Shown: positions 26,205-39,100, numbered from the stretch's first letter. The stretch: DNA of 64,000 nt from Lingula anatina (GCF_001039355.2 NW_019775387.1:311284-375283); one strand, 5' to 3'. Notes: generated by a model not told the origin, from the sequence alone. Numbers and translations: made by a program.

Positions 26205-28835
26205 GTTATCGTATAGTAGTAGTGCAGTTAGTTTATGGTATTTCCTCATTTAGACGTAAATAAGTTAACGGAAGGCGATCGTGAAATTTACGTCTAGACT
26301 AAAGCATGTCTTTGCTTTAAAATAAAACCCAGGTGTCACGTTAAGTGTTCATGCAACAAAGAAAAGATGTACAGATGTACAAAGAAGTGCAGTTTCAGTA
26401 GGCGTGACATGCCCTACACTTGTTTTACAATATCGTGATGCATCTATGGAAAAAACATGTAAAATGCCACCTACTGTAAGTTGAGGAACAGACTTGTCTT
26501 TCGGGCATGCTAATGTAAAATTGGAGGCTCATACTCAATCTCCACACGAAAAACTATAAACGACACCGTTATAGTAGTACACTCTAAAAACACACTCACA
26601 CAAATGTAATGAAGACTATAAATCCAAGAGAGAACCATCCTTGACATATGGACGATAAGTTCTATTCTCTTCCAGATATCTAAAAGCAATACTTTGCCCG
26701 TGGCAAAAATTGCTTTTATAAAATTAATTTCCATTTTACTCGGAATAGGTATAATGTATCCAAGAACACCTGCTTGTTTCACAAATGCAGGCCTGTACCA
26801 TGAGTTAAAGCATCATTTCCTTGCATCACTGTTGAAAAACATTCTGGAATCGATGCCTTCTTTGCATAAGAGACGCGTTAGCCTACCAGCTGAGATACGA
26901 TAAAAAGAACACAGGAAGAGAAGTCAGCCTGGGAATGTGGGATTGCTCTTTCAAACATGCTGTAATGTAATAATGATCACTGATGGATTTGTTTAAAAAA
27001 TGTATCGTTGACATGTCTTCAATATTTTAGCAGCTATCTTAGTTTTTTTTTTCACTAAAATTCATTTGCGTTATGAGGATTATTTCAGTTCCTCTGACGT
27101 TCCTTTGAAAACGTATTCGGTTGCTTAAAAATTAGTGAAGATCATGCTATCGATGAAAATACCGAATAGATAGTTTTTAGAGAATCTATCGTGCAGAGAC
27201 ACGTGCCGGGTGATACAGTGACTTGTATTCCTTAGAAATGCGCGGCTCTGTGACGCTTGTGTTCACTTAAATGGCAGCATAACGTTGAAAGTTAGCATAC
27301 CCCTCATTCGTCGTGCGTGAAATGCTTAACGAATACGCTGGAGAATTCTTTTCTATAGAGATGGGGTATAAATAATTGTTCATAAAATCAGATTTATAAA
27401 CCTGCAAGAAATGTGATTAAATCTTCTTTTTCCACTTACATATCACCTGCTTCGATTTGCCCATCATTATATAAATCATCTAATCATAATTGGATATACA
27501 CAACATATTGTCTGAGCTAATTGTATCAACTTCAGTGCAGTCCCACGCAGGCTACGATCAAGATATCTTAGTGCCAACAAATTTGATTTGTACATGGCCT
27601 ATTTCCAATGCAAAATGCGTTTTCAGAAATAAAAAAAGATCAGAAGGTCAGATATCATTTCATCGAAGAGACATGTCAGCCTGTTCTGAGGGGAGAGTAA
27701 GAAGAAAAAGAAAAAAAATTGTCAAGTGTTTATTTGTTGAATATTTTGTAGAATTTTTTTTTCTTTTTTTTTTTTTTGTGGTAGAGATTGCTTGATCAAA
27801 CAAGTTATTCACAAGGGTATGAGTTTTAAATTTTATATTATTAAAATTCTCTCACTTGAAAAAATTGTCCTTGCTGGTGGTGTCCAAAATATCACAGAAC
27901 AAATGCCTAGTAAATATTTGACAAAACTTATGACTGAGCGTGTGTGGTCGATCAAGGCAGGGCGTTGAAACTCTATTTTAAATCCGAATGCCCATGCCCC
28001 CTGCTAGAAATAAACCTCCTTCCCTTGGGCATCATATAGCATAGCCCCAAAATCTTTAAATCGCTGTGTTATATGTATTATCTTATTGTTTTTCGTCTAG
28101 AAATTTTCTTGAAAATTAAATTGGGTTCTCTACATACATGCATGTGGTTCGCCCACGATGAGATCGACGCACCACATCGAAATTCATGTTATTAGCAATA
28201 AGGAAAACCAACAAAGCCATTACTCAACTTATGTTCCATAATTATATTAACTACTGCGACCGAATGGTTTCTCATCAGCACGGAATGGTTATAACAGCAC
28301 GTTGGGTTACATATACTCGAAATAAGGACGTCAGAAAAAAAAACCTTTCAGATTGGAGTCCGTATTCGACACCAATACGTATGAACAACGCGATCTGTAT
28401 TAATGTGAATCAAAGCAAATATGGGTAATGTGAACCAAATCGAATATCCAAACATGAGTCACTGTCTAGAGCAGTTAGACAAAAACATCATGAAAATGAA
28501 AAAAAAAATGAAAAACTAAAAGTATAAGCAAAGACAACGTGCTCAAAAATTACATTTGCATTTATAAAATTTACGTTATGTTTCTATGGAATTTCGAAGG
28601 TTGAACGATAAATGAATTGCCTCGACTGGAAAAAATATCTACTTCGCATTATCATATGATCTCAAAGCACTGAAATACGCAAGGATTATATTTTCATTTT
28701 TTAAATCAAGTCAGTGGTGTTCGGGTTCTACCTACCTTTATGTTTATTCTCCTTTTCGTTCACGGGTGCACAATACACGAGAGAGAACGCAACGGCAAAT
28801 GTTCCAAGAGCTTCCAAAAACGTAGCCACCTGCAT
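13724..28835 (-). CDS. Secreted protein of unrecognised family, paralogue 2 (complete, nine exons)
   Basis: Exons on the minus strand: 28736-28835, 20433-20476, 19954-20017, 18395-18462, 17742-17858, 14967-15071, 14483-14843, 14185-14289 and 13724-13920. They join in frame to 1161 nt, or 386 residues plus TAA. Exon 1 encodes a signal peptide (MQVATFLEALGTFAVAFSLV, then YCAPVNEK). No membrane segment follows. Residues about 40-80 are lysine-rich; exon 5 carries FSPRAVAEFLLGTQDFEGF, shared with the gene at 95-2592; exon 6 is charged and probably helical (VELYKERVAWEYVKALQDEE). Exon 7 has a proline- and acid-rich spacer, then ALEDQIINALLYDWLTGKI followed by RRG, a possible dibasic processing site. 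Exon 8 has SFDDFLQYLQAETQ. The tail is lysine-rich (KKTTDKKRMQEI). This looks like a soluble secreted or granule protein; a prohormone or granin-like role is only a guess. Intron 1 is about 8.3 kb. The start is chosen for its signal peptide and its match to exon 1 of the paralogue. The low edge of exon 7 is uncertain by one base. Confidence 0.72.
15697..15733. repeat. Poly(T) tract in an intron of paralogue 2
   Basis: About 37 consecutive T in intron 5, followed by a further T-rich segment. It could be a poly(A) tail of a retroposed copy on the minus strand, but no source gene is recognisable next to it. Confidence 0.7.
17032..17164. repeat. Cruciform-forming inverted repeat (arms 29 of 30 matched)
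   Basis: The left arm (17032-17061) and right arm (17135-17164) are reverse complements with one mismatch; the motif is CTAATCCGCTGATGGTCTCC then CCGCCTCC. The arms enclose 73 bases that include GTGATTCAATCCC, which loosely resembles a tRNA B box. No full cloverleaf could be folded. The element lies in intron 5 of paralogue 2. Confidence 0.8.
20105..20354. repeat. Two-unit tandem duplication (125-bp period)
   Basis: The unit 20105-20229 (starting CATCTTCACATATGAAAAGG and ending in an ATATATATAC tract) is repeated at 20230-20354 with a few substitutions. It lies in intron 2 of paralogue 2, between exon 3 (19954-20017) and exon 2 (20433-20476). Confidence 0.85.
21046..21895. repeat. Large foldback element with GGACAATnCCCC sub-repeats
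   Basis: The left end contains GTAAAAACGGTATCAGGACA, a C-run and CCCCGGACAATGCCCC. The right end carries the mirrored sequence: GGGGGGGGTCC, repeated GGGGATATTGTCC and GGGGAATTGTCC units, and AGTTGTCCTAGAATCGG. Between them, a diverged direct repeat around GGTAAACAGAT occurs near 21340 and 21470. No transposase frame was seen. It lies in intron 1 of paralogue 2. Confidence 0.55.
23369..23763. repeat. GGAGG-ended MITE, copy 1
   Basis: The ends are GGAGGCTCTCTCATATT and, reverse-complemented, GGAGGTTCTTTCATATT. The interior includes CATTTAATGAAAGCTTT and AAACAAGCTGGATTAC and aligns along its length with 43409-43802 in LMAN1 intron 11. This copy is interrupted by a C-run followed by a CA microsatellite (about 23621-23657). 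Confidence 0.75.
23967..24246. repeat. Long foldback element, family F, copy 2
   Basis: It matches 9140-9393 over both arms (AGTTCCCATACATAGA and CGATCT on the left, GGTTCTGGGAATGGTCC on the right) and carries a small insertion near its centre. It lies in intron 1 of paralogue 2. Confidence 0.75.
26176..26204. repeat. Poly(T) tract
   Basis: A run of about 29 T in intron 1 of paralogue 2. Apart from this and the elements listed separately (21046-21895, 23369-23763, 23967-24246), I see no exon between 20477 and 28735. Confidence 0.7.
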
Positions 28836-30535
28836 TTTGCACGAACAATAACGCGGGAACAGTATAGTATTATTTGTTATTTGCACTTCACAGCGCTTTC
28901 AGGAAAAGAGAAATATGACAGTCTCTACCTTAGAGCTTTGTTATGTTTTCTACCCTTTGTGTTTGGCACACCGAATAGACCACTTCGATCTGAAAACTAA
29001 GTTGCTCTGTGTTCGCTCTCCAAATGATAGCGAATATTCAAAACTTCTGCATTCGGTTCTCAACTGGTGTGCGACTCCAACAAGCTGTTTCCAATAAATG
29101 ACCGTGAATCCAGGGAAATGCAGATAGAGACTTCAATAATGGTAATGGGGTTCCAAAGCTATTAATTATCTTCTCGACGTTTACGCAGGTCTCCAATCAG
29201 CGTATAGGATCCCTGATCAGACGATCAATAAAAGGCTCTCCTTGCAGATATCGCGCTTTCGCACAGCCAAGTAGTCAAAGTGACCCTTGGTGAGATTAAA
29301 GAACACTTAGGAGGAGGATATTGCTAAAACATCGTCATTACGTGTATAATGATATATTAAGACAAGTATCGCCATGCACAAGCGGGCTATACTGGCATGT
29401 TGCTCTGTTACAAAAGGGTCGATAAATCCGGTAATGTCAAAAAGCATAGACAGAAAGCATGACTACCAATTACAGAAAGGGGGTGGTGGTGATTTTGCAT
29501 ATTAACATTTTATGTCGATTTAAGTGTGGGCTTTTGTATTTTCAAAATTACCAGAAATATACTTATTTGAAACGGATCGCAGGCAACAACAGGTTATAAT
29601 TTAACATGAGTACATAAAGGTCATAAAGATGGTGCCATAATTTAAAACGAGAAAAAAAATAATATCGGCTTTAATATCACCTGTCAATCAAATATTTTCC
29701 TTTCAAAGGTGCCCTCCTTCATAACAGGCTCTCGTTTTTTTCTCCAGGAGGCATTTATGTCTGGGCATGTATGAATTACTGTACTGGGAAAAAGTTCTAA
29801 GTTCGTTCGTGGGTATGATGATAATCGAGTATGTTCGTGAGACCTCTCAGCTCATTTTTCCCCCGGAGATTGTTCCGGAAGCTTGGAAACTCGATTACAC
29901 AGAAGTAAGTGATGACTGCTTAAGTTCTGTCAGAAGTAAATTGAAAGATATCGCCAACTGAAATTGAAGCCAAAGAAATTACGGAGCCTGTCATGAAGGA
30001 AAACCAAGAGACATTAGATCTGTAATAAGTAAATGGTCAAACTGTATATGACAATCGCAATTTTTCAGGTTCCAATGGGTTTCATACCCGAATCAACGAG
30101 TATGTGTGGTTTTGATGAAAAAATTAACACACACGTGCATCAGGTAATATTCTACCAAATTATTGTAAAAAAGAACATCAATGAATAAGTCCGAATTTGT
30201 TTTCTAAGAAAGGTTCTCGTGTCAGTGATGTTGTTGTTTTGATGACTTACCGAGCCTACGCGCAATATCCAAATAAATCAATAAGAGAAAGCGTGTTTGA
30301 ACAACAACAACGACAGGAAGACTGTGTTATGCAACCCGAACCACATAGTCATGCTTTCTGGTGTATTTACTGAACGTCGATTATCTTATCTGCATATAAG
30401 CTATTGTGTTAGCTGTGTGAGAACAACGTGGGAATTATAGATTTACCAATAAAACAGTATCAATAGTGGACTGAACTCGAAAGACTCACATATGGACCAT
30501 AGTGATAGATATAAATAAGAATGTGAAGATACTCA

Positions 30536-30536
<1 letters not shown>

Positions 30537-30571
<35 letters not shown>
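30537..30571. repeat. (ATA)n microsatellite
   Basis: About 11 trinucleotide units without interruption. Confidence 0.9.
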
Positions 30572-31496
30572 TCTAATTATTTATTTATTTTAAGTCTAAA
30601 ATCCATAAAATATTCAGTAGACCCTACATCTTAAACAATTTATGAAAGCTTTTTGTAAAATGATTATGAGATATGCATGTTTATGAAATTAGAGTTTGAC
30701 TACAATAACAGTAATTAGAATTAAAAAATCCAAGATTTCGCCATAAGATGCAATTTCTAATATATACAATGTCATTAATAAACATCTTAAATATGTGTGT
30801 TTTTTCGCTCCTTAAATGATATCTGCCAGTGAATCATTTGTCTTAGGTGAATAGGCAGGTTATTCTACTCCACCGCTGCAGCTATGCAAAATGCTGGATC
30901 ACCATGTTTAACCTAGCTTTGGGAGTTTTCAGTTAAAGTTTGTCACCAGCTGACCCTAGAGTTCTTTGTGACGTTTAATCAGATCACTTATATATTTTGG
31001 AGCTAGATTATAAAATGCAGCACGTGTAAAAAACTCAATTCTAGCCCGACCTCGTAACCAGTGCAGCTGCTTTAAAATTGGAGTAATGTGGTAATCTTTA
31101 GGCTATAACATTACAAACCGTTTCAAAATATATTCTGAATTGTATTTTTTTAATCTTATCATGTGGACATCCATAGAGTACAGGGTTGCAGTTATCCAGC
31201 TTAGAAGAGACTAATGCATGTATAACAGCAGCAGCAGATGATAAATTCAGATGCTTTCCTAAAGTGCCCATATTCCGAGTGTTGAATAATATTAACAGGA
31301 CTTGGTAATGTTGGAGATCTATCTATCTCCCCATTGATTGTGTAGAATCAAACTATAGCCTACTTTTAATTTTTACATGGGGAGAGTTTATTTGCCACAC
31401 TAGCACCTATTTACAGCTGGTGGTTCTGTACAAGACCCTTGTTATGCGGCTGAGTACGGCTGAGTAATAACATAAAAACCGATTTTGCCGGCAAAG

Positions 31497-31645
31497 AGGC
31501 CATTACTGACTAACGGATTGACTTGACTTTGCCAATTTGACTTGACGGATTCAGCCGAATTGGCATACTAATTAACCGGCCAGCTGTCTTTGCCGACTTA
31601 ACTAATTGACTGATTAATTTGACTGACTTAGCTGACTACCTGACT
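31497..31645. repeat. Degenerate TTGACTTGAC / GACTGACTT tract
   Basis: Repeated TGACT-type pentamers and GCCGACT/GCTGACT variants, in short directly repeated clusters. Non-coding. Confidence 0.6.
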
Positions 31646-32282
31646 TGTCAATTAAAAGACTGGCTGGATCCCAATGTAGGCCTATTATATAGAGTGAATA
31701 GGCCTATATAATTCTTTGATCTATTGGCCAGAGTTTTGACACGTTTGGGTCAAAATTTAATTTTGATAGTTATGTTTCATTTAAGTGGTAATTCTATCAC
31801 CTAACAGTTGAATTAACGATTGCCAACCTTCTCATTTCTTTCCATCATTCCATGCATACAGTCCAAGTATAGTTAGGTTTTTTTTTTTTTCAAATTTAAA
31901 GACAACGTTACTTTGGTTTTCAACCATCAAAGGGTATTTTTTGTCAAAAAGGTAAAGCCGGTTTGCTATAGTAATTATAAGTAGGCCTATCAGAGTCAAT
32001 TGAGAAATCACCTACTTCACCAACAGTGTCGCATCAAAAGCTTTAAGTGAACAATATAGATTTCAAAATTAACCGAAATCTTTGACTGATTAGCAATATT
32101 GGCCTACCTATCCCAAACATGGTAGCCTACGTTGAAAAAATTGAAACTTCATAATTTGTAAAATCGGTAAGTAAATGAATAAGAATCGAAATTCAAGGCA
32201 TGCACAAAAATGTAAAGGCTATAGTAGATAAATTAAACAAAATTAGAAAATGCAGCCTTTTCTAAAATTACGATATAAAAAA

Positions 32283-32455
32283 TATTCTGGTGTTTCGGAG
32301 AGCAAACAGTGCCCTTTGATACGGTTTAGAACAATGATTTAGCTAGTTAAAACTATAATTTGAAGAGAGGAATACAACTGGTGTGATATATTTTTCAGAA
32401 AGTGAAGGGGGGGGGGGGTCAGGACCCCCCTGACCCCCCTCTAAATCCGCCACTG
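32283..32455. repeat. hAT-like MITE, copy 2
   Basis: The interior (GGTTTAGAACAATGATTTAG, then the G-run/C-run pair) and the right end CTAAATCCGCCACTG align with the element at 295-514. The left terminus is decayed. Confidence 0.65.
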
Positions 32456-32583
32456 TGATATAGGAGTCACTGTGGGGTGTAGCTGAGACTGATATTCAGG
32501 CACATGCAACACGCTGACTAAAGGAAGAGAATGACTTCCTGGACTTTGAAAAGGAAAAGGTAACAATTTTTAAAGATTCACCC

Positions 32584-32645
32584 CCTAAAATAAATAAATA
32601 AAAATAAATAATAATAATAATTATAATAATAATAATAATAATAAT
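32584..32645. repeat. AAATA/AAT-rich simple repeat
   Basis: AAATAAATAA units run into (AAT)n. Confidence 0.8.
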
Positions 32646-33113
32646 TGATAAATTCAATCCGTCACTAATTATGACCTCTATATTTTCTATATAGACCTAT
32701 TTATGCATTGAGATTAATATTAAACATAGGATTTTGATGCAAGTGAAGATTTCAGTCTATTATGGAATTAGAAATTTTACTTCAAAGATGCGCAGAGCAA
32801 TAAATAAAAACGATTCGTAGTTCGTCTGCTTGTCTCGTGAACAGGTGCCTTTGACCCATATCCGTTAAATTTCAACCAATAAGATAAAGCCAGGTGAATG
32901 TCAGTTTGACCTAATTTACCGCAGTCTGTACAGAACCGACGCATTTACTTATCTAATACGATAGACTAAATACCAAATTCCAGGATTTCTTTAACAAACA
33001 TTGAAAACCTACAGTGCTAATTGTCGCATATTTTGTAAGATAACTGCAAGCCAGTTACAAAGGTGTTACAGGGCACTTCCGCTGTCAGATGACACGTGGT
33101 ACAACACTCTAAG

Positions 33114-36100
33114 ATGGCTGTGGGCATGGATGTTGTTTTGGCCGGCTGCACTCTCATATTCGCTGTTTATTCGGTAACTGCAGAACTACCACGTAAAAAA
33201 TTTGAATATAAGCTCAGTTTAAAGGGGCCGCATCTTATACAGAGTGATGGGTCAATTCCTTTTTGGACGCACGGTGGAAGTAAGTATTTTGAGCTAAAGG
33301 CCGGCTGGACCCTATGGCATATGTTAGATGTTAATCAGTTGCATACGTGGATAGTGATGTTGCTTGTTTTTACGACAGAATTTGACCTCTTGTGTAAGGT
33401 TTTATTCGAGACAAATGTTCGCCCCGTCTCTAAGTGTGTTTGCTGGTCAGTTTTGCAATTTAACTTGAACTTTAAGTTAAAAAAGGGATATGTGATAGTA
33501 GGTGCTGAGCTAGCTGAACAAAATGACTGTGGTATAACCAGGCTTAGTTAGCTGGCAGTACAGTATATTGTAATTTCTTTTTATTGCTGTGGTGCATCTA
33601 TAAATCTTAGATTTAATTTATAGAAGAGGTGTAGCTGTGATAAGTATAATCAAAGTCCAAAAAATATTATTTATTTCGATATTTTCATTTCCTTGTACTA
33701 GTATGTACATTTAGACACAGGAAGGGGGGGGGGTATTATCATTAAAATTTTAATAGCTTTTTTCTAAAGGTCCAATGTAAACTTCATCATATGCATTTAC
33801 CTAAAGTGCAATGTCCAGATTCATTTTTTGCTCAGAACATTTTTGAAATTTTGACTGTACATCTGTCAACAGTCCCCTAGCTTGTGTGATCTCAAAACTA
33901 CTGTGTTACAGTTTTCAGGCTGAAAAAATGTTTTTCTTATGAAGAAATGCATANTGGGACCCTATGGCATATGTTAGATGTTAATCAGTTGCATACGTGG
34001 ATAGTGATGTTGCTTGTTTTTACGACAGAATTTGACCTCTTGTGTAAGGTTTTATTCGAGACAAATGTTCGCCCCGTCTCTAAGTGTGTTTGCTGGTCAG
34101 TTTTGCAATTTAACTTGAACTTTAAGTTAAAAAAGGGATATGTGATAGTAGGTGCTGAGCTAGCTGAACAAAATGACTGTGGTATAACCAGGCTTAGTTA
34201 GCTGGCAGTACAGTATATTGTAATTTCTTTTTATTGCTGTGGTGCATCTATAAATCTTAGATTTAATTTATAGAAGAGGTGTAGCTGTGATAAGTATAAT
34301 CAAAGTCCAAAAAATATTATTTATTTCGATATTTTCATTTCCTTGTACTAGTATGTACATTTAGACACAGGAAGGGGGGGGGGTATTATCATTAAAATTT
34401 TAATAGCTTTTTTCTAAAGGTCCAATGTAAACTTCATCATATGCATTTACCTAAAGTGCAATGTCCAGATTCATTTTTTGCTCAGAACATTTTTGAAATT
34501 TTGACTGTACATCTGTCAACAGTCCCCTAGCTTGTGTGATCTCAAAACTACTGTGTTACAGTTTTCAGGCTGAAAAAATGTTTTTCTTATGAAGAAATGC
34601 ATAGCTGTACTTCTATTTTAAATCCCAATTCTGTATTATGGTGTGTATTGGGTTTTACTTACACTTAAATAATTTTCAAATAGCCGATTATCCCTAACTT
34701 CTCAGGTTGCGTATGTGCCTTTTTTAGCCTTTAAAGTAAAATAATTTTAGTATGTAACATTCTTTAAAAATAAAAGCTTATGCAAAGCTGGTTCTTTTTT
34801 TACATTTTAGATGCAATTGCTAGTGACCAGTCTATAAGAGTAACTCCATCTCTTCGAAGTCAAAAAGGTAAAGTATTACATCTATCAGCATACACTTTAT
34901 TACTGTAGACTCTGATGACATGGAGGAAATCATCTTGATATCAGTAGACAAGTTTGTAAGGTCTTTTATAAAAAGCAGTCTTTTAGTGTATGAGATTTTT
35001 ATTTAATTTTTCTATCAACCCTTAACAATAAAAGTGGTAGGAAGGATGCTGAAATTTCCTTGTTGAAGAACAAAAGATTACAGAAAAAAAAGAGAAACAG
35101 ATGAGTGATATTATTGAATTTTTTAGTCTAAAAAGGCTCTCTCCTTAAACAGGTTTACCACAGAAAGGCCCAGGCCTGTAAAACTGTGCGTCTTTATCTG
35201 GTTGTTAGCAATCAGGCTGTACAATCAAATAGCCAGCCCATCGTTTGAATGAGAACAACTAATGAACTGCTCTGAACAACTGTTCACATATTGGAAATCA
35301 ATACCCATGTGGCACTAATGTACCTGTTATTTAATCTGTACACCTGGATAACCTTTTTCTCTGTGTTGTTTGTGTAGGGTGGGTGTGGTCTAAGAATACC
35401 AACCCCCATGAGCATTGGGAGGTTGAGGCTACCTTCAGGATATCGGGCAGAGGAAGAGTTGGAGCTGATGGACTGGTAAGAAGACATGAAAAAACCATAG
35501 TAGAATCTACAGAGCTGTAGTGTTTGAACTGCAGTTATGATTTGCCATGATATTCTCTACTGAATGATTTACAGAACAGATCTGTGTATTTTATGGATTA
35601 ATATTGTGTCTGAGGTACTAGCCGCTAAAGGGTAAATGAAAAATGTGTTGAGTGAAATGATGTGGCACAGCTTGAGTGTGCTCCAGAACGTCAAAAATTT
35701 TCAATGTCATAGCATTAATAATTCCTAATTTAAATAAATGTTCCTTTGCACATGCTTACCTCTCTGGTCACAATTAGAAAGATATATTTCTATAAATATT
35801 TACATTTAATTTATATTTAAATCTGATATCGGTTATGCAGCTGATAGGGCTTATGCTAATTGTGCACCCTACAGAACTTTGTAAAGAATGCACACAAAAA
35901 GCACTGGAGGATCCAGGATTTTGCTGAGGAGGGCACAAATATAAAAAATTGGCTTGCTTCATTGGCATATATAAAGTAGTAGACAGGGACCATTTTTTCT
36001 GTAGTATCTAGGGCACTGGGTTTGAAAAATTGTTTTGTTTTATCACATTACCTTTGTTATACTGTTAACTAAATGGGGGTGGGGGAGGGGGTTTGTGGTC

Positions 36101-39100
36101 CACTTGGCTCTCCCACTTAAATCTGTCATTGAGTGGGACTATGTAATATATTGATATGGTATTACTTCAGGCCATATGGTATACCACACAACAAGGAATG
36201 GATGGACCAGTGTTTGGTGGAAAAGACCAGTGGAATGGTCTCGGAGTATTCTTTGACTCATTTGATAATGATGGCCAAGTAAGTAGGAAACTTTTTAATA
36301 TATGTTTAATGGTAAACCAGAGGTGAATTGTTTGTTTGGTGAAGTATGTATCTTGGTTTTTTCTTTTTTAAAGATAGTAAAAGAGTAATTTGAAATTGTT
36401 TCTAGAGGTTTAATGAATGGTGAAATGGCATGTCTCATAATAAAAAGTAAAGTCTCTTTAAATACAGCTGACTCTTTTAACTGTTGTTGTTTGTTAATTT
36501 ATACGGTGAATATCATTATATTTCCAGCTTCTGTAGAATAGACAGTCTTAAATGTCAGTTGGTAATTAATACTGCATTATTCGAAGGATATATTCCAATG
36601 ATCTTTAAGAAAAATGTTGCTACATATACTTAATTCATGATGTTCAAATGCTTTTTTTATTTGCAGCACAACAACCCCTATGTTATGGTGATGTTGAATG
36701 ATGGCACTAAACAATACGATCATAATAGGTAACTTTTTATTTACTGTTAATCCTCAGATCAGGTGATCAAAGGTGTTACAATCACTTTTATCTCGGTTGC
36801 CTTACCTTGATTCACAATTCCACGTAGTATTTTTTTTTTATTCATTGTAATGACACATATACAGGAAATGGTTTTTATAGTTAAATTAATTCTGGCTGAT
36901 TTTCCTGATCTCACTCAGAAGGGAAAAAAAGAGATACGAATGAAACTATTTAAAAGAAATATGCGAAGTGCACAGAGTTGCAACTTGCAAGTTTTGGTTA
37001 AACTAAGGATTTGTTCAGCAACTCTTGTGTGCAGTTACAGTTCTTGCCATACTGCAATAAAATTATTTTTTTTAAATCCTTATTTTTAAATTTTATTTTT
37101 TGACAGTCTATGTCAAGTTGACACCCTGACTGGAATGACACATGCACAAAGTGACTGAATTATTGTGATAAATTCATTACTCTAAAATAAGTTTGTGGTT
37201 GTGACATTTACAGGGCTGTGCATCTTTTTGTATGATTTGGTACTAATTGTATGATTCAAGGGTCACCATAGTGCAAAATATTTAATTAAGATGCATTTTA
37301 GTATATTCTTTTTCCCTATTTCAGTGATGGTCAGCACCAGCAACTAGGAGGCTGCCTCAGGGATTTTAGAAACAAACCTTTCCCTGTAAAAGCTAAAATT
37401 GAATACTACAAGAATGCCCTTACAGTAAGTTATCTTCTTTGTACTTACATAAAATTTTCAAGCACGACACCTTCTTTTACTTTTGCACTTTTTGAAGTTA
37501 TCATATTCGTTTGCTTAAAGTCATAATATCTCTTCGTTTTGGCCCAAAATACGATTTCCTGGAAAAAACGGCAATTTTCCCGTACTTACCAATGGTCAAC
37601 GACCCCATTCCTGCATTCAAAGTTAATCCAGGGTTATTTTCCTAAAAGTACGGTTTTTTGTTAAAATCTCTTAAGAGATTTTAACTGACGGAGCCCTCTC
37701 TCTGACATGGCAGTCACGCGATATCGAGCGATAGTTTCTGGTGACCTACTTAAAACCGCGGGAGAAGCAGACAACAACAACACTATATAACAATATTATA
37801 AGATTCGTAAGATATATTCGTCTTATTGCTCAAAATGCATTTATATCTACAGTGTGTGCAATTCTGGGCTTTTCGTTATCCGACGCACTGTACAAAAACT
37901 CGCAACTTACGTCTGAGGGTTTCCCGCCAATGTTATTTTGGTCTCGAAAGAACGCGAGAATCCACGTGACACCTAAACGTCATTGGCAACGGATGCACTT
38001 GTCGACCGTGAAGAAGGGCATCGAAAGCCCAAGTGACAAGCACAGATTTTAGTTTTACTACAATAACAGTCGTTTTAGTGGGAAAATGCAATAGAATATA
38101 TTTCCAGGCGTTGTTTACAATGTATTTCTTGCGGAATTTTGAATCTCAAAGGAAGAGTTATTATTGCTTTAATTTCTAAAATGAATCAAATTTTTAAAAA
38201 CTTTTGAATCAACATTTCCGTACAACTTACAATATTTATTTTATTTAATTTTTAATTTAATTAATTTTGTTATAATATGTTGAGTTGTTTATTATGTTTG
38301 GCATGTACTCTCAAATCCTCAGCCCTTGCTTCATTTGTTCTTAGTTATCATTATTTTAGTTGAGCATTTACTTGTTTTGGCAAAAATCATTATGTATATT
38401 TTTATCAGTATTATTGTGTAAAGTGTCTTGAAAATAAAAGCTACAGCGAATTATGATGAAAACACTGATTGATTCCCAATATTTATATGTATATAGATAT
38501 ATAGTTGTTATGTTCATGTTAAAATGAAAATTGAAAAGGGAACTTGTGGTGTCAAGATTTTCAAATTTGCTTACTAGTAATACTAGTATTTCACAATAGA
38601 AGGGAGAAATTGTTTAATGTCCATAGGTTGATTCTGTTATGAACTGTTTTCAACAGTCTTTATGGGACAGTAGATTGCCTATTTCTCAGAGTAACTCGAA
38701 TATAACCTGGATGATTATTGCCCCTCACAGTGGCCCACAGTATGTCAATTTTTAAAAGGTTAAAGAATGTATGGCTTTTTTTTTCAAAGGAAAATATTAA
38801 TTTGGTTAAGAGAATTTACAGCTGATCAATTTCTTAAATAACATCTTTTGTCAATTTTTTTTCTCTTTTTTAGCTTTCCATCCATAATGGTATGACCAAC
38901 AATAAGGATGATTATGAAATCTGTGTCAGGGCAGAGAATGTAAATCTTCCAAGGAATGGGTACTTTGGTGTCTCAGCAGCCACAGGTGGACTAGCAGGTA
39001 CTGTAGAACAAGTTAATTATATACAGACATTAGAGTAATTTAGTTCTGATTTGAGTTGCATTTAGAATGATAAGAAATATGGATAGATTTTTTTTCCAAA

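Larger units (their letters stand above)
28836..33113. other. Divergent intergenic region between paralogue 2 and LMAN1
   Basis: It separates two divergently transcribed genes and should contain both promoters. No convincing coding exon was seen. It contains an ATA microsatellite (30537-30571), a TGACT-rich low-complexity tract (31497-31645), a hAT-like element (32283-32455) and an AAT-rich tract (32584-32645). No TATA box could be assigned for LMAN1. Confidence 0.5.

Noticed and set aside
29767-29961. 64-codon open frame containing PEIVPEAWKLDYTE
   Set aside because: It looks slightly protein-like, but no flanking exon could be joined and no family was recognised.
8100-32645. CRISPR-like arrays among the simple repeats
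   Set aside because: The repeats are microsatellites without spacers, and the genome is eukaryotic.
33096-33551. Open frame of 151 codons starting at GTG
   Set aside because: Only 33114-33279 is LMAN1 exon 1; the rest runs through the GTAAGT donor into intron 1. The ATG at 33114 gives the signal peptide.
33947-34201. Second open frame identical to the end of the one above
   Set aside because: It is the duplicated intron sequence after the N, not an exon.
37741-38052. 103-codon open frame as a gene
   Set aside because: It lies inside the inverted-repeat element in LMAN1 intron 6, has no known domain, and may be chance.
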